A stretch of DNA of 64,000 nucleotides, taken from Variovorax sp. HW608. Its GTDB lineage: Bacteria; Pseudomonadota; Gammaproteobacteria; Burkholderiales; Burkholderiaceae_C. A program made the position numbers and the translations under genes. Positions 42,038-51,165 of the stretch are shown in pieces. Location of the stretch: the NCBI RefSeq assembly GCF_900090195.1, contig NZ_LT607803.1, forward strand, positions 5,048,229-5,112,228, written 5' to 3'. Below the pieces are notes generated by a model. The model did no database searches, had not been told where the DNA came from, and saw only the letters and a list, made by a program, of their open reading frames with translations. How positions within the stretch are numbered: the first letter of the stretch is position 1; every line of letters begins with the position of its first letter.

Positions 42038-42625
42038 ATGCACACCGAACCGATCACCCTGGACCGCGAGCGCGCCCGCGTGCTGTGGCGCGACTACCGC
42101 AAGCACCAGCACTGGAGCCAGCCGATCGACGATGAGGTCTCGCGCACGTATCACGCGCTCGCGCAGGGCAAGGTGGTGATCCGGGCGCTGGAGAGCATGA
42201 AGGTCGCGGGTCTCGATGCAGGGGGGTTGCCCCGGCTGGCGCTCGTGCGCGCCGATGCAGAGCACTGCTGGCTGCAGGCCGAGTCCGATGGCAGCGCCGT
42301 CTTCACGATGAACCAGTCTGCGCTGCACGCGTGGCGAGACTCCGCCTATGCGCGCCAGCGCATCAACATGCCGCGGGGCAGCTTCGCCTTCACGCAGCGC
42401 AAGCGCGCATGCGCGATCGTGCCCACGGTGCCACTGCCGCTGCGGCCCAAGCGCGGGCTTGAGAACTACCACATCCTGTTCGAGGCCGAGTGGATGCCAG
42501 TGCCGCCGAAGGACCCGATGCTGCTGCGGCGCGTCGGGAAGGCGGACCTGTGGATCGTGTGCGCAGCGTGGGACTTGACCGAGGTCGAGCAGGCCGCCCT
42601 GGCCGCTCGCATCATGAGCGCGTGA
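42038..42625 (+). CDS. 195-residue phage protein
   Basis: A soluble protein started at ATG 42038 (AAGG upstream), with a mixed fold and a late strand-helix segment (ENYHILFEAEWMPVPPKDPM, then RRVGKADLWIVCAAWDLTEV). No catalytic motif or family is recognised. It is part of the early operon; a 78-base gap precedes it. Confidence 0.6.
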   Translation: MHTEPITLDRERARVLWRDYRKHQHWSQPIDDEVSRTYHALAQGKVVIRALESMKVAGLDAGGLPRLALVRADAEHCWLQAESDGSAVFTMNQSALHAWRDSAYARQRINMPRGSFAFTQRKRACAIVPTVPLPLRPKRGLENYHILFEAEWMPVPPKDPMLLRRVGKADLWIVCAAWDLTEVEQAALAARIMSA

Positions 42626-42629
42626 AGCC

Positions 42630-42881
42630 ATGCCGAACTACTGGATGTACGAGACGAGCGGCGTGCTGCGTCCGGCCGTGGAGGCCTACCTGCGGGACGA
42701 ACCCATGACGCCGGAGCACATCGCCGCGCTGCGCGCGTACCTGCGCCAATGGATCGCGTATCCGTGGGCCGGCAGCGAGGCGGTGCACGTGCTGCGCAAG
42801 GCCGTGGACCAGCTCTACAGCCGCGAGGCAATCGATGACTGGCTGGAGCTGGCCATCGAGCAGTGCATCGACCCGCTCTGA
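42630..42881 (+). CDS. 83-residue phage protein
   Basis: A helical protein (TPEHIAALRAYLRQWIAYPW, then DQLYSREAIDDWLELAIEQC) starting four bases after the previous stop. Family not recognised; the pattern resembles small phage proteins often found near AlpA-type genes. Confidence 0.6.
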   Translation: MPNYWMYETSGVLRPAVEAYLRDEPMTPEHIAALRAYLRQWIAYPWAGSEAVHVLRKAVDQLYSREAIDDWLELAIEQCIDPL

Positions 42882-42897
42882 AAAGGAGCCCCGATTC

Positions 42898-43074
42898 ATG
42901 CAAGAAAAGGAAGACGAAGAGTCGATGACCGAAGACGATGCCATGACACGCAGCGCCTGGCGCCGCGCCGATATCGATCGCGAGCAGCGCCAGGAGGTGC
43001 TGTATCGGAGCTTGCTGCTGCTCGCCATCGTTGCGTGCGTGGCGGTCTTCATGTGGATGTCATCGACCATGTGA
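42898..43074 (+). CDS. 58-residue tail-anchored membrane protein
   Basis: Starts at MQEKEDEESMTEDDAMTRSA behind AAAAGGAG. The first 35 residues are charged, and one membrane helix near the C-terminus (LLLLAIVACVAVFMWMS) leaves almost nothing outside. Function unknown; it may localise to the inner membrane. Confidence 0.65.
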   Translation: MQEKEDEESMTEDDAMTRSAWRRADIDREQRQEVLYRSLLLLAIVACVAVFMWMSSTM

Positions 43075-43102
43075 ACGCATGTCAGAAAGGAGGCACCCTT
43101 TC

Positions 43103-43387
43103 ATGAAAGAAGAAGAAGCTGATCCGGAAGACGATGACCTGGGTAGCAAGCAGTTTCTTCGCAAGAGCGAGCAGGCGAGGTGGCTCGGTGTCAACCCGCG
43201 CACCATCACGCGCATCGCCGAGAGGGACCCGACGTTCCCGCCCGAGATCCGACTGTCCGAGACTCTGCTGGTACGCAGCCGCCAGAAGCTCGAGATCTGG
43301 CTGCAAGCCCAGACGCAGGAATCGTCCGCACCCGAGGGGCGGGTGGTGCTCTTCAAGCGCGGCCGTGGACGGCCCCGCAAGGAATAA
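43103..43387 (+). CDS. AlpA/MerR-type excisionase-like regulator with basic tail
   Basis: A 94-residue protein started at ATG 43103, ten bases after AAAGGAGG. Its core (KQFLRKSEQARWLGVNPRTI, then TFPPEIRLSETLLVRSRQKL, EIWLQAQ) is the winged helix-turn-helix of AlpA/DNA-binding excisionase-like proteins. It ends in an AT-hook-like tail (KRGRGRPRKE). Such proteins regulate integrase or act as excision directionality factors and are usually encoded near an integrase, but none is visible here. A second AlpA-type gene follows by 17 bases. Confidence 0.8.
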   Translation: MKEEEADPEDDDLGSKQFLRKSEQARWLGVNPRTITRIAERDPTFPPEIRLSETLLVRSRQKLEIWLQAQTQESSAPEGRVVLFKRGRGRPRKE

Positions 43388-43404
43388 CCAGGAGGGCGCT
43401 CGCC

Positions 43405-43770
43405 ATGATTGAATCCGTGCCGATGACAGTAGCCACCCCAACGCGCCGCCTAATCAAGCTCGATCAGGTCATGTCCCTCACGGGTCTTGGCCATTCCTAC
43501 ATTTACGACAAGATGAGCAAAGGCGAATTTCCGGCAGCTGTGCGCCTCGGGCGCGGCATTGCCGTCGCGTGGTATGAGGACGAGATCCAGGCCTGGATCA
43601 ACTCGCGCCCCCGTGCCACCCGGCCGGGTGCGCCGGTGTGGCAGCCACCCGCCGCAGACGCGGCAGCAGCAGACCCACCTGCAGAGCCAGCTGTTCAGCC
43701 AGCCGCCGTGGACGGCCCGCGCATGTCCAAGTACGGCCGGCATCTCGGCCGGCCCGCGCGCAAGTCCTGA
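43405..43770 (+). CDS. AlpA-family transcriptional regulator
   Basis: A 121-residue protein whose residues 12-70 (RRLIKLDQVMSLTGLGHSYI, then YDKMSKGEFPAAVRLGRGIA, VAWYEDEIQAWI) are a textbook AlpA domain: a winged helix-turn-helix that activates prophage integrase or excision genes. The C-terminal 50 residues are Pro/Ala-rich and end in basic KYGRHLGRPARKS. It is the last gene of the island before host DNA. Start chosen at ATG 43405 with GGAGG upstream. Confidence 0.88.
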   Translation: MIESVPMTVATPTRRLIKLDQVMSLTGLGHSYIYDKMSKGEFPAAVRLGRGIAVAWYEDEIQAWINSRPRATRPGAPVWQPPAADAAAADPPAEPAVQPAAVDGPRMSKYGRHLGRPARKS

Positions 43771-44075
43771 TAGCGCCACAAAGGTGCGGCCCCAAACGGC
43801 CCGCGCCAAGGCCGCTATCCGGTCCCCCACGCGGCTCACGGCCGCAACCGCCCTACGCTGAGCAGCTCCAGCGCTCATTCCGTAGGCGCGGTGCTACGCT
43901 CGCACGGTGCCCTCAGAGATTCCGCCGGAGAATTCCAAAATGCCGGAGAAAAAACAAGAAAACTGCTTATTTCTTAGGCATTTTTCAATGTGGGCACAAA
44001 TGTAGGTAGAACGCACCACCCCTCTGGAAACCCGCATGAATAAAGGCTCTCGGCAATCCATACGAGAATTCTCCC
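43771..44075. other. probable prophage/host junction, no gene
   Basis: These 305 bases separate the AlpA gene from host roxA. Composition changes around 43,930-44,060, where an AT-rich stretch contains TGTGGGCACAAATGTAGG (a possible recombinase arm site) and TAGGCATTTTTC. I infer the right attachment site here, but no tRNA, repeat partner or integrase is in the window to confirm it. Confidence 0.45.
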
Positions 44076-45215
44076 ATGGAGATTGATCAACCCCTGCCTC
44101 TGCTCGGCGGTCTGAGCGCCCAGCAATTCATGCGACGCCATTGGCAGAAGAAGCCGCTGCTGATCCGGCAGGCGGTATCCGGGATGGTGCCACCAATCGC
44201 GCGCGGCGAGTTGTTCGACCTGGCCGCGCGTGAGGATGTCGAGTCGCGCCTGATCCGGCACGCAAGCAAGGGATGGACCCTGCGGCACGGCCCGTTCTCG
44301 CGCCGCGCCTTGCCGTCGTTGCGCCAGGCCCAATGGACGCTGCTGGTGCAGGGCGTGGACCTGCATCACCAGGGCGTGCACGAGCTGCTTTCGCGTTTCC
44401 GCTTCGTGCCCGATGCGCGGCTCGACGATCTGATGATCAGCTACGCCAGCGACGGCGGCGGCGTGGGCCCGCACTTCGACAGCTACGACGTGTTCCTGCT
44501 GCAGGTGCACGGAAGACGCCGCTGGTCCATCGGGCGGCAGCGCGATCTGCGCCTGCAGCCGAACGTGCCGCTCAAGATCCTCGCGCAGTTCGAGCCCGAA
44601 GAGACTTTCGTCCTCGAGCCGGGGGACATGCTGTATCTGCCGCCTCGCTACGCGCACGACGGCGTGGCGGTCGGCGGCGACTGCATGACCTATTCGATCG
44701 GCCTGCGTTCGCCCGCCGCCGCGCCGCTCGGCGCGGATCTTCTGGCGCGCATCGCCGAGGCACGGGCCGAGGAACTGCAGGATGCCGTGGGGCAGGCGGC
44801 CATCCATTACCGCGATCCTTCACAGCCTGCCTTGCAGAACCCCGCGCAGATGCCGCCCGCCTTGCAGGCCTTCGCGCGCGACGCGGTGCTGGCCCTCATG
44901 CGCGACGGCGAGGGGATCGAGCGCGCGCTCGGCGAATCCATGACCGAGCCGAAGCCCACGGTGTGGTTCGACCAGGGCGAGCCGCTTTCGGCTTTGAATG
45001 GCGTGGTGCTCGACCGCCGCACGCGCATGCTGTATGACGCACGCCATCTCTACATCAACGGAGAGAGCTTTCGCGCATCGGGCCGCGATGCCAAACTGAT
45101 GCGCCGGCTGGCGGATCAGCGCATGCTCGGTCCGCGCGATCTGGCGGGTGCAAGCGAGGATGCGCTGGCGCTTCTCGGCGACTGGTGCGAAGCGGGGTGG
45201 CTGCATGCAGACTGA
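44076..45215 (+). CDS. roxA: ribosomal oxygenase (RoxA/YcfD-like, L16 arginine 3-hydroxylase)
   Basis: A 379-residue JmjC-type 2-oxoglutarate/Fe(II) oxygenase. The iron ligands are H133 and D135 (GPHFDSYDVF) and H194 (LPPRYAHDGVA), with the RoxA-like FYASDGGGVGPHFD context. The N-terminal HWQKKPLLIRQAV start and the C-terminal winged-helix-like end (LADQRMLGPRDLAGASEDA) also match. In E. coli this enzyme hydroxylates Arg81 of ribosomal protein L16. It is the first host gene right of the prophage and overlaps the next gene by 11 bases. Length is typical. Confidence 0.87.
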   Translation: MEIDQPLPLLGGLSAQQFMRRHWQKKPLLIRQAVSGMVPPIARGELFDLAAREDVESRLIRHASKGWTLRHGPFSRRALPSLRQAQWTLLVQGVDLHHQGVHELLSRFRFVPDARLDDLMISYASDGGGVGPHFDSYDVFLLQVHGRRRWSIGRQRDLRLQPNVPLKILAQFEPEETFVLEPGDMLYLPPRYAHDGVAVGGDCMTYSIGLRSPAAAPLGADLLARIAEARAEELQDAVGQAAIHYRDPSQPALQNPAQMPPALQAFARDAVLALMRDGEGIERALGESMTEPKPTVWFDQGEPLSALNGVVLDRRTRMLYDARHLYINGESFRASGRDAKLMRRLADQRMLGPRDLAGASEDALALLGDWCEAGWLHAD

Positions 45216-45717
45216 AGACGATTCACATTCACGCATCGAATTGCCCGAAGGCTCGTTCGACGGACGCCATGCCTTCGACGCGCACTTGCGCAGCGCGTTC
45301 GCCGCGGCTTGCCAACAGAACTGGCGCGAGTTCGTCTGGAGCGATCCGGACTTCAGCGACTGGCCGCTCGGTGAACGCAGCGTCATCGATGCGCTGCAGG
45401 CATGGGCGTCCTCCGGACGCCAACTGATCATGGTCGCGGAGCGCTTCGACGTGTTCGAGCGCGAGCATGCGCGCTTCGTCCATTGGCGCAGGATGTGGGG
45501 ACACATCATCGATTGCCGCGTCTGTCACGGACCGGGCATGCCGCAGGTTCCGAGCGCCATCTGGACGCCGACATGGTTTCTTCATCGCATCGACATCGAA
45601 CACGTGCGAGGCGTCTGCGGCCGCAGTCCCGACAGCCGGCGCGCGGTGCGCGAGCGCATCGACGAGTGCCTTCGCCATGCGAAAAGCGGGTTTCCGACTT
45701 CGACATTGGGCTTGTAA
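45205..45717 (+). CDS. conserved hypothetical protein downstream of roxA
   Basis: A 170-residue protein started at ATG 45205, overlapping the end of roxA by 11 bases. It contains RRMWGHIIDCRVC followed by TPTWFLHRIDIEHVRGVC, a pattern seen in uncharacterised betaproteobacterial proteins in this position. Probably cytoplasmic. No function can be assigned; co-occurrence with roxA is the only hint. Confidence 0.72.
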   Translation: MQTEDDSHSRIELPEGSFDGRHAFDAHLRSAFAAACQQNWREFVWSDPDFSDWPLGERSVIDALQAWASSGRQLIMVAERFDVFEREHARFVHWRRMWGHIIDCRVCHGPGMPQVPSAIWTPTWFLHRIDIEHVRGVCGRSPDSRRAVRERIDECLRHAKSGFPTSTLGL

Positions 45718-45811
45718 GCCAATGCCGCGAATCGCACCTTGAAACAGTTGCGCGCGAGGATGCGGGTCTAGAATTTTTTGATCGTGACCCTCACCCAAAG
45801 GAGCCGTTGAA

Positions 45812-46072
45812 ATGAACAAGCACGTACTGCTCGCGTCGCTGGTTGCCGCTGCCGCGTTGACCGCATGCGGAAAGAAGGAAGAACCCGCAGCGGCCGTCGT
45901 GGCGCCACCTGCCGCGCCTGCGCCCGCCCCGGCACCCGCTGCGCCGGCATCGCCTTCGTCGGATGCGACCCCCGCGACACCGTCGCCCAACGCGCAGTCC
46001 GCGCTCGATGCGGCGAATGCGGCGACCGAGGCTGCGAAGAAGCAGGCGGAGACGCCACCGGCCAAGCCCTGA
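45812..46072 (+). CDS. small lipoprotein-like, Ala/Pro-rich
   Basis: An 86-residue protein with a lipoprotein signal (LLASLVAAAALTACG; lipobox LTAC, Cys19), followed by a flexible Ala/Pro-rich region and an alanine-rich helix (ALDAANAATEAAKKQAE). It is expected in the envelope. A strong terminator follows. Unnamed family; possibly a small coiled-coil stabiliser, by analogy with Lpp-type proteins only. Confidence 0.78.
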   Translation: MNKHVLLASLVAAAALTACGKKEEPAAAVVAPPAAPAPAPAPAAPASPSSDATPATPSPNAQSALDAANAATEAAKKQAETPPAKP

Positions 46073-46090
46073 GTGCGTCGACCGGATGAA

Positions 46091-46116
46091 CGAAGGCCGC
46101 CCATGGGCGGCCTTCG
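46091..46116. terminator. strong palindromic terminator between convergent genes
   Basis: CGAAGGCCGCCC and GGGCGGCCTTCG form an uninterrupted palindrome at 46091-46116 between the lipoprotein gene (plus) and the metallo-hydrolase gene (minus). Being symmetrical, it can end transcripts from both sides. Confidence 0.82.
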
Positions 46117-46134
46117 TTCATCTGCGCTTCCTGG

Positions 46135-46911
46135 TTACAGGTCGAGCCAGGGCGAGCCCTCCGCCGCGTTGGCGGTGAGCATCTCGTCCTCGCGCGCGCC
46201 GAGCGCCTCGGCCATGACGCGGCGAACGATCTCCGGCCTGTTGTTCTGCTCGCTCAGATGCGCGGCGAGCACATGGCGAAGTCCGGCGTGCATCACGGCG
46301 CTCGCGATCGCTGCGGCTGCCGTGTTCGACAGATGGCCGTAGTTGCCGCCGACTCGCTGCTTGAGAAAGGGCGGATAGCGCGAACCCGCGAGCATGTCGC
46401 TGTCGTGATTGAACTCGAGCAGCAGTGCATCGAGTTGCATGAGCCGGCCCAGCACATGCGGCGTCGCGTGTCCCAGATCGGTCAGGACGCCGAGGCTGCG
46501 GGCACCATCGGTGCAGCGCAGCTGAAGCGGCTCGCGCGCATCGTGCGGCACGGTGAAGGGCTGGACGAGCATGTCGCCGACCACGATGTCGGCGCCGTCA
46601 TGCGCGAGGTGAAGGTGCCCCCCGAAATCGCGGCCGCCGGTGGCGAGCCACGTGCCTTCGCTCATCCACACGGGAACGCCTTCGCGGCGCGACAGCGTAT
46701 GCGCGCAGCCGATGTGATCGGCGTGCTCGTGCGTGATGAAGACGGCGTCGATGTCGGCGGCCGAAAGACCGGCGCGTGCGAGCCGGACTTCGAGATGGCG
46801 CAGCGTGAAGCCGCAGTCGATCAGGAGCCGGGAGGTCCTGCCGCCGCTGGTCGCCTCGACCAGCGTGGCATTGCCCGAGCTGCCGCTGCCAAGGCTCCGA
46901 AAGCGCAGCAT
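46135..46911 (-). CDS. MBL-fold metallo-hydrolase, YycJ/WalJ-like
   Basis: A 258-residue metallo-beta-lactamase-fold protein. It has the N-terminal LGSGSSGNATLV turn, HEHADH at about residue 61 (HxHxDH zinc site), a later LEFNHDSDML and a GNYGHLS histidine element. The best match is the YycJ/WalJ branch, whose members are thought to be nucleases. It is 25 bases downstream of bamC on the same strand and probably part of the dapA-bamC unit. Substrate not established. Confidence 0.87.
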   Translation of the reverse strand: MLRFRSLGSGSSGNATLVEATSGGRTSRLLIDCGFTLRHLEVRLARAGLSAADIDAVFITHEHADHIGCAHTLSRREGVPVWMSEGTWLATGGRDFGGHLHLAHDGADIVVGDMLVQPFTVPHDAREPLQLRCTDGARSLGVLTDLGHATPHVLGRLMQLDALLLEFNHDSDMLAGSRYPPFLKQRVGGNYGHLSNTAAAAIASAVMHAGLRHVLAAHLSEQNNRPEIVRRVMAEALGAREDEMLTANAAEGSPWLDL

Positions 46912-46936
46912 CGGGCAGCAAGCCGGGGTGGCTGGG

Positions 46937-48028
46937 CTACTTCAGGTCGTCGGCGATGACCTGAACGATCCGCTTGGCATTGGCCGAGCTGTCAGGCGCA
47001 CCCGAACCGTCGAGCACCGACACCGTGCTCGCATTGCCCGAGCCCTTGACCTGGATGCGGAACTTGAGCGGCGCCTCGGTCTTGCTCGAGCCGAAGGTGA
47101 ACAGCTTGCCGAAGAAGCCCGGCTCGCTCTTGTTCGGATTCGGCGGCACGTAGCGCACGAAGTAGGTGCCGGCGGTGCGGTCGCGGTCTTCCACGGTGAA
47201 GCCGGTGCGGTCGAGTGCCAGGCCGACGCGGCGCCATGCGCGCTCGAAGCCTTCGCTGATCTGGACCACGGGCTGGCCGTTGACGTCGGCGATCTTGGCG
47301 GTCTGGATGGGCGCGCCGGCCGCGACGATGGCCTTGGACTGCTCTTGCGACACGCCGAGCTTGACCATCAGGCGACGAAGGAACTCGGCCTCGAGCTCGG
47401 GGTCGCTCGGTCGCGGCTGCCACATCGTGGCGTCCTGGCGGGCGGTGCTGTAGACCTCCTGCATGCCGCGATGGCTGATGAAGATCTCGGTGCCGTTGGA
47501 GGTGCGCTCCATGCGCGTGCGGAAGCGGTCGAGTTCGCCGGTCGAGTAGAGCGAATCCATGAACTTGCCGAGCGTGCTGCGGATGACGTCCTGCGGCAGC
47601 TTGGCGCGGTTTTCGGCCCAGTCGGTTTCCATGATGCCGAGGTTGCGCTGCTCGGTGGTGATCAGGAAGCCGCTCTCCTGCCAGAAGTCCTTGACCGGAT
47701 CCCAGAGCTGCTCGGCGGGGCGATTGATCACCAGCCAGCGCTGCGAGCCCGCGCGTTCCATGCGGACGTCCCCGATCGAAGCGGCGGCCGTCGGCACGCC
47801 CGGCGAATTGGCCAGGCCGGCCTGGTAGGTGTTGGCCGACACCGCGCCGCCGGGGATGGCGTAGCGGTTGTCGCGCGAGAGCTGCGACAGGTCGGGCGGC
47901 ACTTCGAGCGTGGGCGCCTTGCCGGCGCTCTTGTAGTCGATCTTGTCGCTTTCGAAGACCGAGCAGGCCGCAAGACTGGCGACCACGGCCAGCAGCGCGA
48001 ATCGCGAAATGGTGTTCAACGTCATCAT
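46937..48028 (-). CDS. bamC: outer membrane assembly lipoprotein BamC
   Basis: A 363-residue lipoprotein with a lipobox at about residues 19-22 (SLAAC, Cys22) and two helix-grip domains. The unstructured lead KAPTLEVPPDLSQLSRDNRY is the conserved BamC segment that contacts BamD. Late GYFVRY-like FVRYVPPNP and a C-terminal LIQVIADDL-type end match the family. It is part of the BAM complex that inserts outer-membrane proteins. Start taken at 48028 (a second ATG is adjacent). dapA lies 110 bases upstream, the order known from many beta- and gammaproteobacteria. Confidence 0.92.
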   Translation of the reverse strand: MMTLNTISRFALLAVVASLAACSVFESDKIDYKSAGKAPTLEVPPDLSQLSRDNRYAIPGGAVSANTYQAGLANSPGVPTAAASIGDVRMERAGSQRWLVINRPAEQLWDPVKDFWQESGFLITTEQRNLGIMETDWAENRAKLPQDVIRSTLGKFMDSLYSTGELDRFRTRMERTSNGTEIFISHRGMQEVYSTARQDATMWQPRPSDPELEAEFLRRLMVKLGVSQEQSKAIVAAGAPIQTAKIADVNGQPVVQISEGFERAWRRVGLALDRTGFTVEDRDRTAGTYFVRYVPPNPNKSEPGFFGKLFTFGSSKTEAPLKFRIQVKGSGNASTVSVLDGSGAPDSSANAKRIVQVIADDLK

Positions 48029-48138
48029 CTTTCTGGGAATGTCCGGCTCAATGGAATGGGCTGCATCGCCCGCAGTTTCAAAAGAGCGCAGTCCGAGCAA
48101 AAGTTGCCCGCATTCGCGAACTGCGCGGTAAAGATGGA

Positions 48139-49029
48139 TCAACCCTTGAGGAGGCCGCTCGCCCGCAGCGCGGCCTCGACGGCCGGGCGGCTGGCTTCGG
48201 AAAGCTCGGTGAGGGGCAGGCGCAACGCCCCGCCGCACAGGCCGAGCCGTGCCATGGCCCACTTGACGGGGATGGGATTGGGTTCCACGAAGAGATTGCG
48301 ATGCAGCGGCATGAGCTCGAACTGGATCTGCATGGCGCGCTTCACGTCGCCGGCGATGGCGGCCACGCACAGCTCGTGCATCTTGCGCGGCGCCACGTTG
48401 GCCGTGACGCTGATGTTGCCTTGGCCGCCGCACAGCATGAGCGCAACGGCCGTCGGGTCATCGCCCGAATAGATGGCGAAATTCTTCGGCACCTCGCGGA
48501 TCAGCCATTGGGCCCGCTCGATGTTGCCGGTGGCTTCCTTGATGCCGATGATGCCCGGCACCTTCGCGAGCCGAAGCACGGTGTCGTGCGCCATATCGGC
48601 GACCGAGCGGCCGGGCACGTTGTAGAGCACGATGGGAAGGTCGCCCACCGCTTCGGCGATCGCCTTGAAGTGCTGGTACTGGCCTTCCTGCGTCGGCTTG
48701 TTGTAGTAGGGGACCACCTGGAGCTGGCAATCGGCGCCGACGCTCTTGGCGAACCGGGCGAGCTCGATGGCCTCCTTGGTGGAATTGGCGCCGCAGCCGG
48801 CCATGACGGGCACGCGGCCCCGCGCCTGCTCGACCGAGACGCGGATGATCTCGCAATGCTCCTCGACGTCGACCGTCGGCGACTCGCCGGTGGTGCCGAC
48901 CACGCCGAGGCAATCCGTGCCTTCGTCGATGTGCCAGTCGATCAGCCGGCGCAGGGCGGGATAGTCGACGCTGCCGTCGTCGTGCATCGGCGTGACGAGT
49001 GCGACGATGCTGCCAGTCAGTTGCTCCAA
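48139..49029 (-). CDS. dapA: 4-hydroxy-tetrahydrodipicolinate synthase
   Basis: A 296-residue aldolase-fold enzyme of lysine and meso-diaminopimelate synthesis that condenses pyruvate with aspartate semialdehyde. Active-site elements are the [11 protein letters not shown] loop, the Schiff-base lysine K164 in [10 protein letters not shown]136 in VLYNVPGR and the conserved [10 protein letters not shown] start at TTG 49029, giving [15 protein letters not shown], the normal N-terminus. An ATG at 49065 would add 12 atypical residues. bamC and the metallo-hydrolase follow on the same strand. Confidence 0.95.
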   Translation of the reverse strand: MEQLTGSIVALVTPMHDDGSVDYPALRRLIDWHIDEGTDCLGVVGTTGESPTVDVEEHCEIIRVSVEQARGRVPVMAGCGANSTKEAIELARFAKSVGADCQLQVVPYYNKPTQEGQYQHFKAIAEAVGDLPIVLYNVPGRSVADMAHDTVLRLAKVPGIIGIKEATGNIERAQWLIREVPKNFAIYSGDDPTAVALMLCGGQGNISVTANVAPRKMHELCVAAIAGDVKRAMQIQFELMPLHRNLFVEPNPIPVKWAMARLGLCGGALRLPLTELSEASRPAVEAALRASGLLKG

Positions 49030-49109
49030 GGGGAATCTCTTCTGTCGGTGGACGAAAGCGAACATTCTACTGATCCGCCGTTGCCCGCGGCTCAGGGCCG
49101 CCCCGGGGC

Positions 49110-49664
49110 CTACCGGGGGATCAGCAGGTGGCGGGGCGCGGAGGCGGCCGCTAGCGCCGCCGGGCGGACGGCGGCGATGCGCTGGACGAAGCGCTCCGGC
49201 TCGGCGAGAAAGCCGTTCTCGTAAGCGACCACTCGCAGGCCGGCGCAGGCGGTCAGCAATTCACCGGGCTGCAAGAGGAAATCGGGCCGGGAGGGTTTTC
49301 CGACCGTTTCGTTGCCCGCCGCGAAGGTCTCGTAGAGCAGAATGCCGCCCGGCGCCACCGCCGCCACGATGTCGGGGAGCCGTGGGCGCCACAGGTAGTT
49401 GGTGACGATCACGCCGCCGAATGTCCGGTCTGGAAACGGCCACGGACCGTTCTCGATATCCGCCAGAAGCGTCTGGCCGTACGGCGCGGCCGCGTCCAGC
49501 GCCTCCTGCGAGCGGTCGACGCCGGTGGCCGCATGGCCCCGTTCGGCCGCGAAACGCATGTGCCGCCCGGACCCGCAGGCGACGTCCAGGACCGTGGCGC
49601 CCGGCGCCAGCAGGTGCCACCAGCGCTCGATCCAGGGCGAGGGCGCGAGGGAAGCGTGGTTCAA
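49110..49664 (-). CDS. class I SAM-dependent methyltransferase
   Basis: A 184-residue Rossmann-fold protein. Motif I is [20 protein letters not shown], motif II is [11 protein letters not shown], and motif IV is VTNYLWRP followed by a [14 protein letters not shown] segment. It uses a TTG start at 49664 that overlaps the stop of the upstream small membrane gene (TTGA), so translation is coupled. The substrate is unknown; this short form is often linked to small-molecule or tellurite-type methylation. Confidence 0.85.
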   Translation of the reverse strand: MNHASLAPSPWIERWWHLLAPGATVLDVACGSGRHMRFAAERGHAATGVDRSQEALDAAAPYGQTLLADIENGPWPFPDRTFGGVIVTNYLWRPRLPDIVAAVAPGGILLYETFAAGNETVGKPSRPDFLLQPGELLTACAGLRVVAYENGFLAEPERFVQRIAAVRPAALAAASAPRHLLIPR

Positions 49665-49801
49665 AAGCAGGCCCAGAGCTGGTCGATCATCGTCACGAGG
49701 AAGGCCGGTTGCGCGTAAAGCGCGAACACCCCCGCGAGTACGACACTCCCCACGGCCAGCCAGCCGGTGCGCACGAGTCGAACGCGGGTCGTTTGTGACA
49801 C
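49661..49801 (-). CDS. 46-residue single-span membrane protein
   Basis: A short gene read from the sequence: GTG at 49801, just after the MFS stop (TGAGG serving as ribosome site), encoding a basic N-terminus, a membrane helix (WLAVGSVVLAGVFALYAQ) and a short tail ([10 protein letters not shown]). Its stop overlaps the methyltransferase start. Function unknown; the double coupling supports reality. Confidence 0.6.
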   Translation of the reverse strand: MSQTTRVRLVRTGWLAVGSVVLAGVFALYAQPAFLVTMIDQLWACF

Positions 49802-49808
49802 GGATGCC

Positions 49809-51026
49809 TCAGGCCGGTTGCGGGGCGGGCCGCGCGATCGCGCTTTCCTTGACCGGCAGGTTGATCAGCGCCGCGAACACGCCGAGCGCGATCGCGATGT
49901 ACCAGACGATGTCGTAGCTGCCGGTGCGGTCGTAGAGGTAGCCGCCGAGCCAGACGCCCAGGAACGAGCCGACCTGGTGGCTGAAGAACACGATCCCGCC
50001 CAGCATCGACAGATGCGCCACGCCGAAGATCTGCGCCACGATGCCGCTGGTCAGCGGGACCGTGGACAGCCACAGGAAGCCCATCACGGCGGCGAAGACG
50101 TAGACCGTGAGCGGCGAGATCGGCACGACGAGGAACAGCGCGATCGCCACCGCCCGGGTGATGTAGATGGCCGCGAGCAGCTTGCGCTTGGCCAGCCGCG
50201 CGCCCAGCGAGCCGGCGACGTAGGTGCCGAAGACGTTGAACAGCCCGATCAGCGCCAGCGCGTAGCTCGCCACTTCGGGCGCGAGGCCCTGGTCGCGCAG
50301 GTAGCTGGGCATGTGCACGCCGATGAACACCACCTGGAAGCCGCAGACGAAGTAGCCGGCCGTCAGCAGCATGAAGCTCGGATAGCCAAAAGCTTCGCGG
50401 ATCGCGTGCCCGATAGTCTGGTGGCGGCGCACCGCGACCGAATCGTGGCGCGGCTCGCGCAGCCCGAAAGCCAGCGGAACGATCATGAGCACCATCGCGG
50501 CCAGCACGACCAGCGAGCTGTGCGCACCGAGGCGCGCGATGAGCTGGCCCTCCACCGGCACCATCAGGAACTGGCCGAAAGAGCCCGCCGCGGCCGCCAC
50601 GCCCATGGCCCAGGACCGCCTTTCTGGCGAAATCTGCCGGCCGATGACGCCATAGATCACCGCATAGGTGGTTCCGGCCTGCGCCGCGCCGATCAGCACG
50701 CCGGCCGTCAGCGCAAACATCAGGGGCGTGGGCGAGAACGCCATCCCGACCAGGCCCAGCGCATACAGGACCGCGCCCGCCACCAGCACCCGGAACGCGC
50801 CCAGTTTGTCGGCCAGCATGCCGGCGAACACGCCGATCAGGCCCCACGACAGGTTCTGCACCGCGATCGCGAACGAGAACGCCTGCCGCGACCAGCCCTG
50901 TTCCTGCGTGATCGGCTGCAGCCAGAGCCCGAATCCATGCCGGATGCCCATCGACAGCGTGACGATCATGGCTCCGCAGAGGAGCACTTGCTTGAGGCTG
51001 AGAGGCTGGCTGGCGGTGCGATGCAT
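49809..51026 (-). CDS. MFS transporter
   Basis: A 405-residue inner-membrane transporter with about twelve hydrophobic segments. The pattern [20 protein letters not shown] after helix 2 is the MFS A-motif, and a second repeat occurs as [15 protein letters not shown]. It resembles the monocarboxylate/oxalate-formate branch of the superfamily. Start taken at [11 protein letters not shown] (51026). It is divergent from parE, with a 139-base intergenic stretch. Substrate unknown. Confidence 0.88.
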   Translation of the reverse strand: MHRTASQPLSLKQVLLCGAMIVTLSMGIRHGFGLWLQPITQEQGWSRQAFSFAIAVQNLSWGLIGVFAGMLADKLGAFRVLVAGAVLYALGLVGMAFSPTPLMFALTAGVLIGAAQAGTTYAVIYGVIGRQISPERRSWAMGVAAAAGSFGQFLMVPVEGQLIARLGAHSSLVVLAAMVLMIVPLAFGLREPRHDSVAVRRHQTIGHAIREAFGYPSFMLLTAGYFVCGFQVVFIGVHMPSYLRDQGLAPEVASYALALIGLFNVFGTYVAGSLGARLAKRKLLAAIYITRAVAIALFLVVPISPLTVYVFAAVMGFLWLSTVPLTSGIVAQIFGVAHLSMLGGIVFFSHQVGSFLGVWLGGYLYDRTGSYDIVWYIAIALGVFAALINLPVKESAIARPAPQPA

Positions 51027-51165
51027 CGCGGGCAATGTACCGAAAAGCCGATGCCGGCGCCGGCCTGAGGCCAAAAGCGATTATTGATATTTACGCATCG
51101 CATTGATGAGGCGTAGGCAGGGGTCCGTCGCGGCTTCCCGGGCTGCCGCCCTAGAATCCCGCGCC

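Noticed and set aside
4..43770. Capsid-forming satellite (cfPICI-like) instead of a prophage
   Set aside because: The mix of head genes, AlpA and no visible tail genes would fit, but the left end is outside the window, so absence of tail genes cannot be claimed.
43930..44060. tRNA-type attachment site at the prophage edge
   Set aside because: No cloverleaf or tRNA 3' end can be folded from this stretch; the junction is intergenic.
46733..48472. 579-codon plus-strand open frame opposite bamC
   Set aside because: Shadow of bamC and the metallo-hydrolase gene, both of which are supported by lipobox and zinc-site motifs.
49767..51068. 433-codon plus-strand open frame opposite the MFS transporter
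   Set aside because: Antisense to a transporter with clear helices and an A-motif; the product is His/Arg/Asp-rich and featureless.
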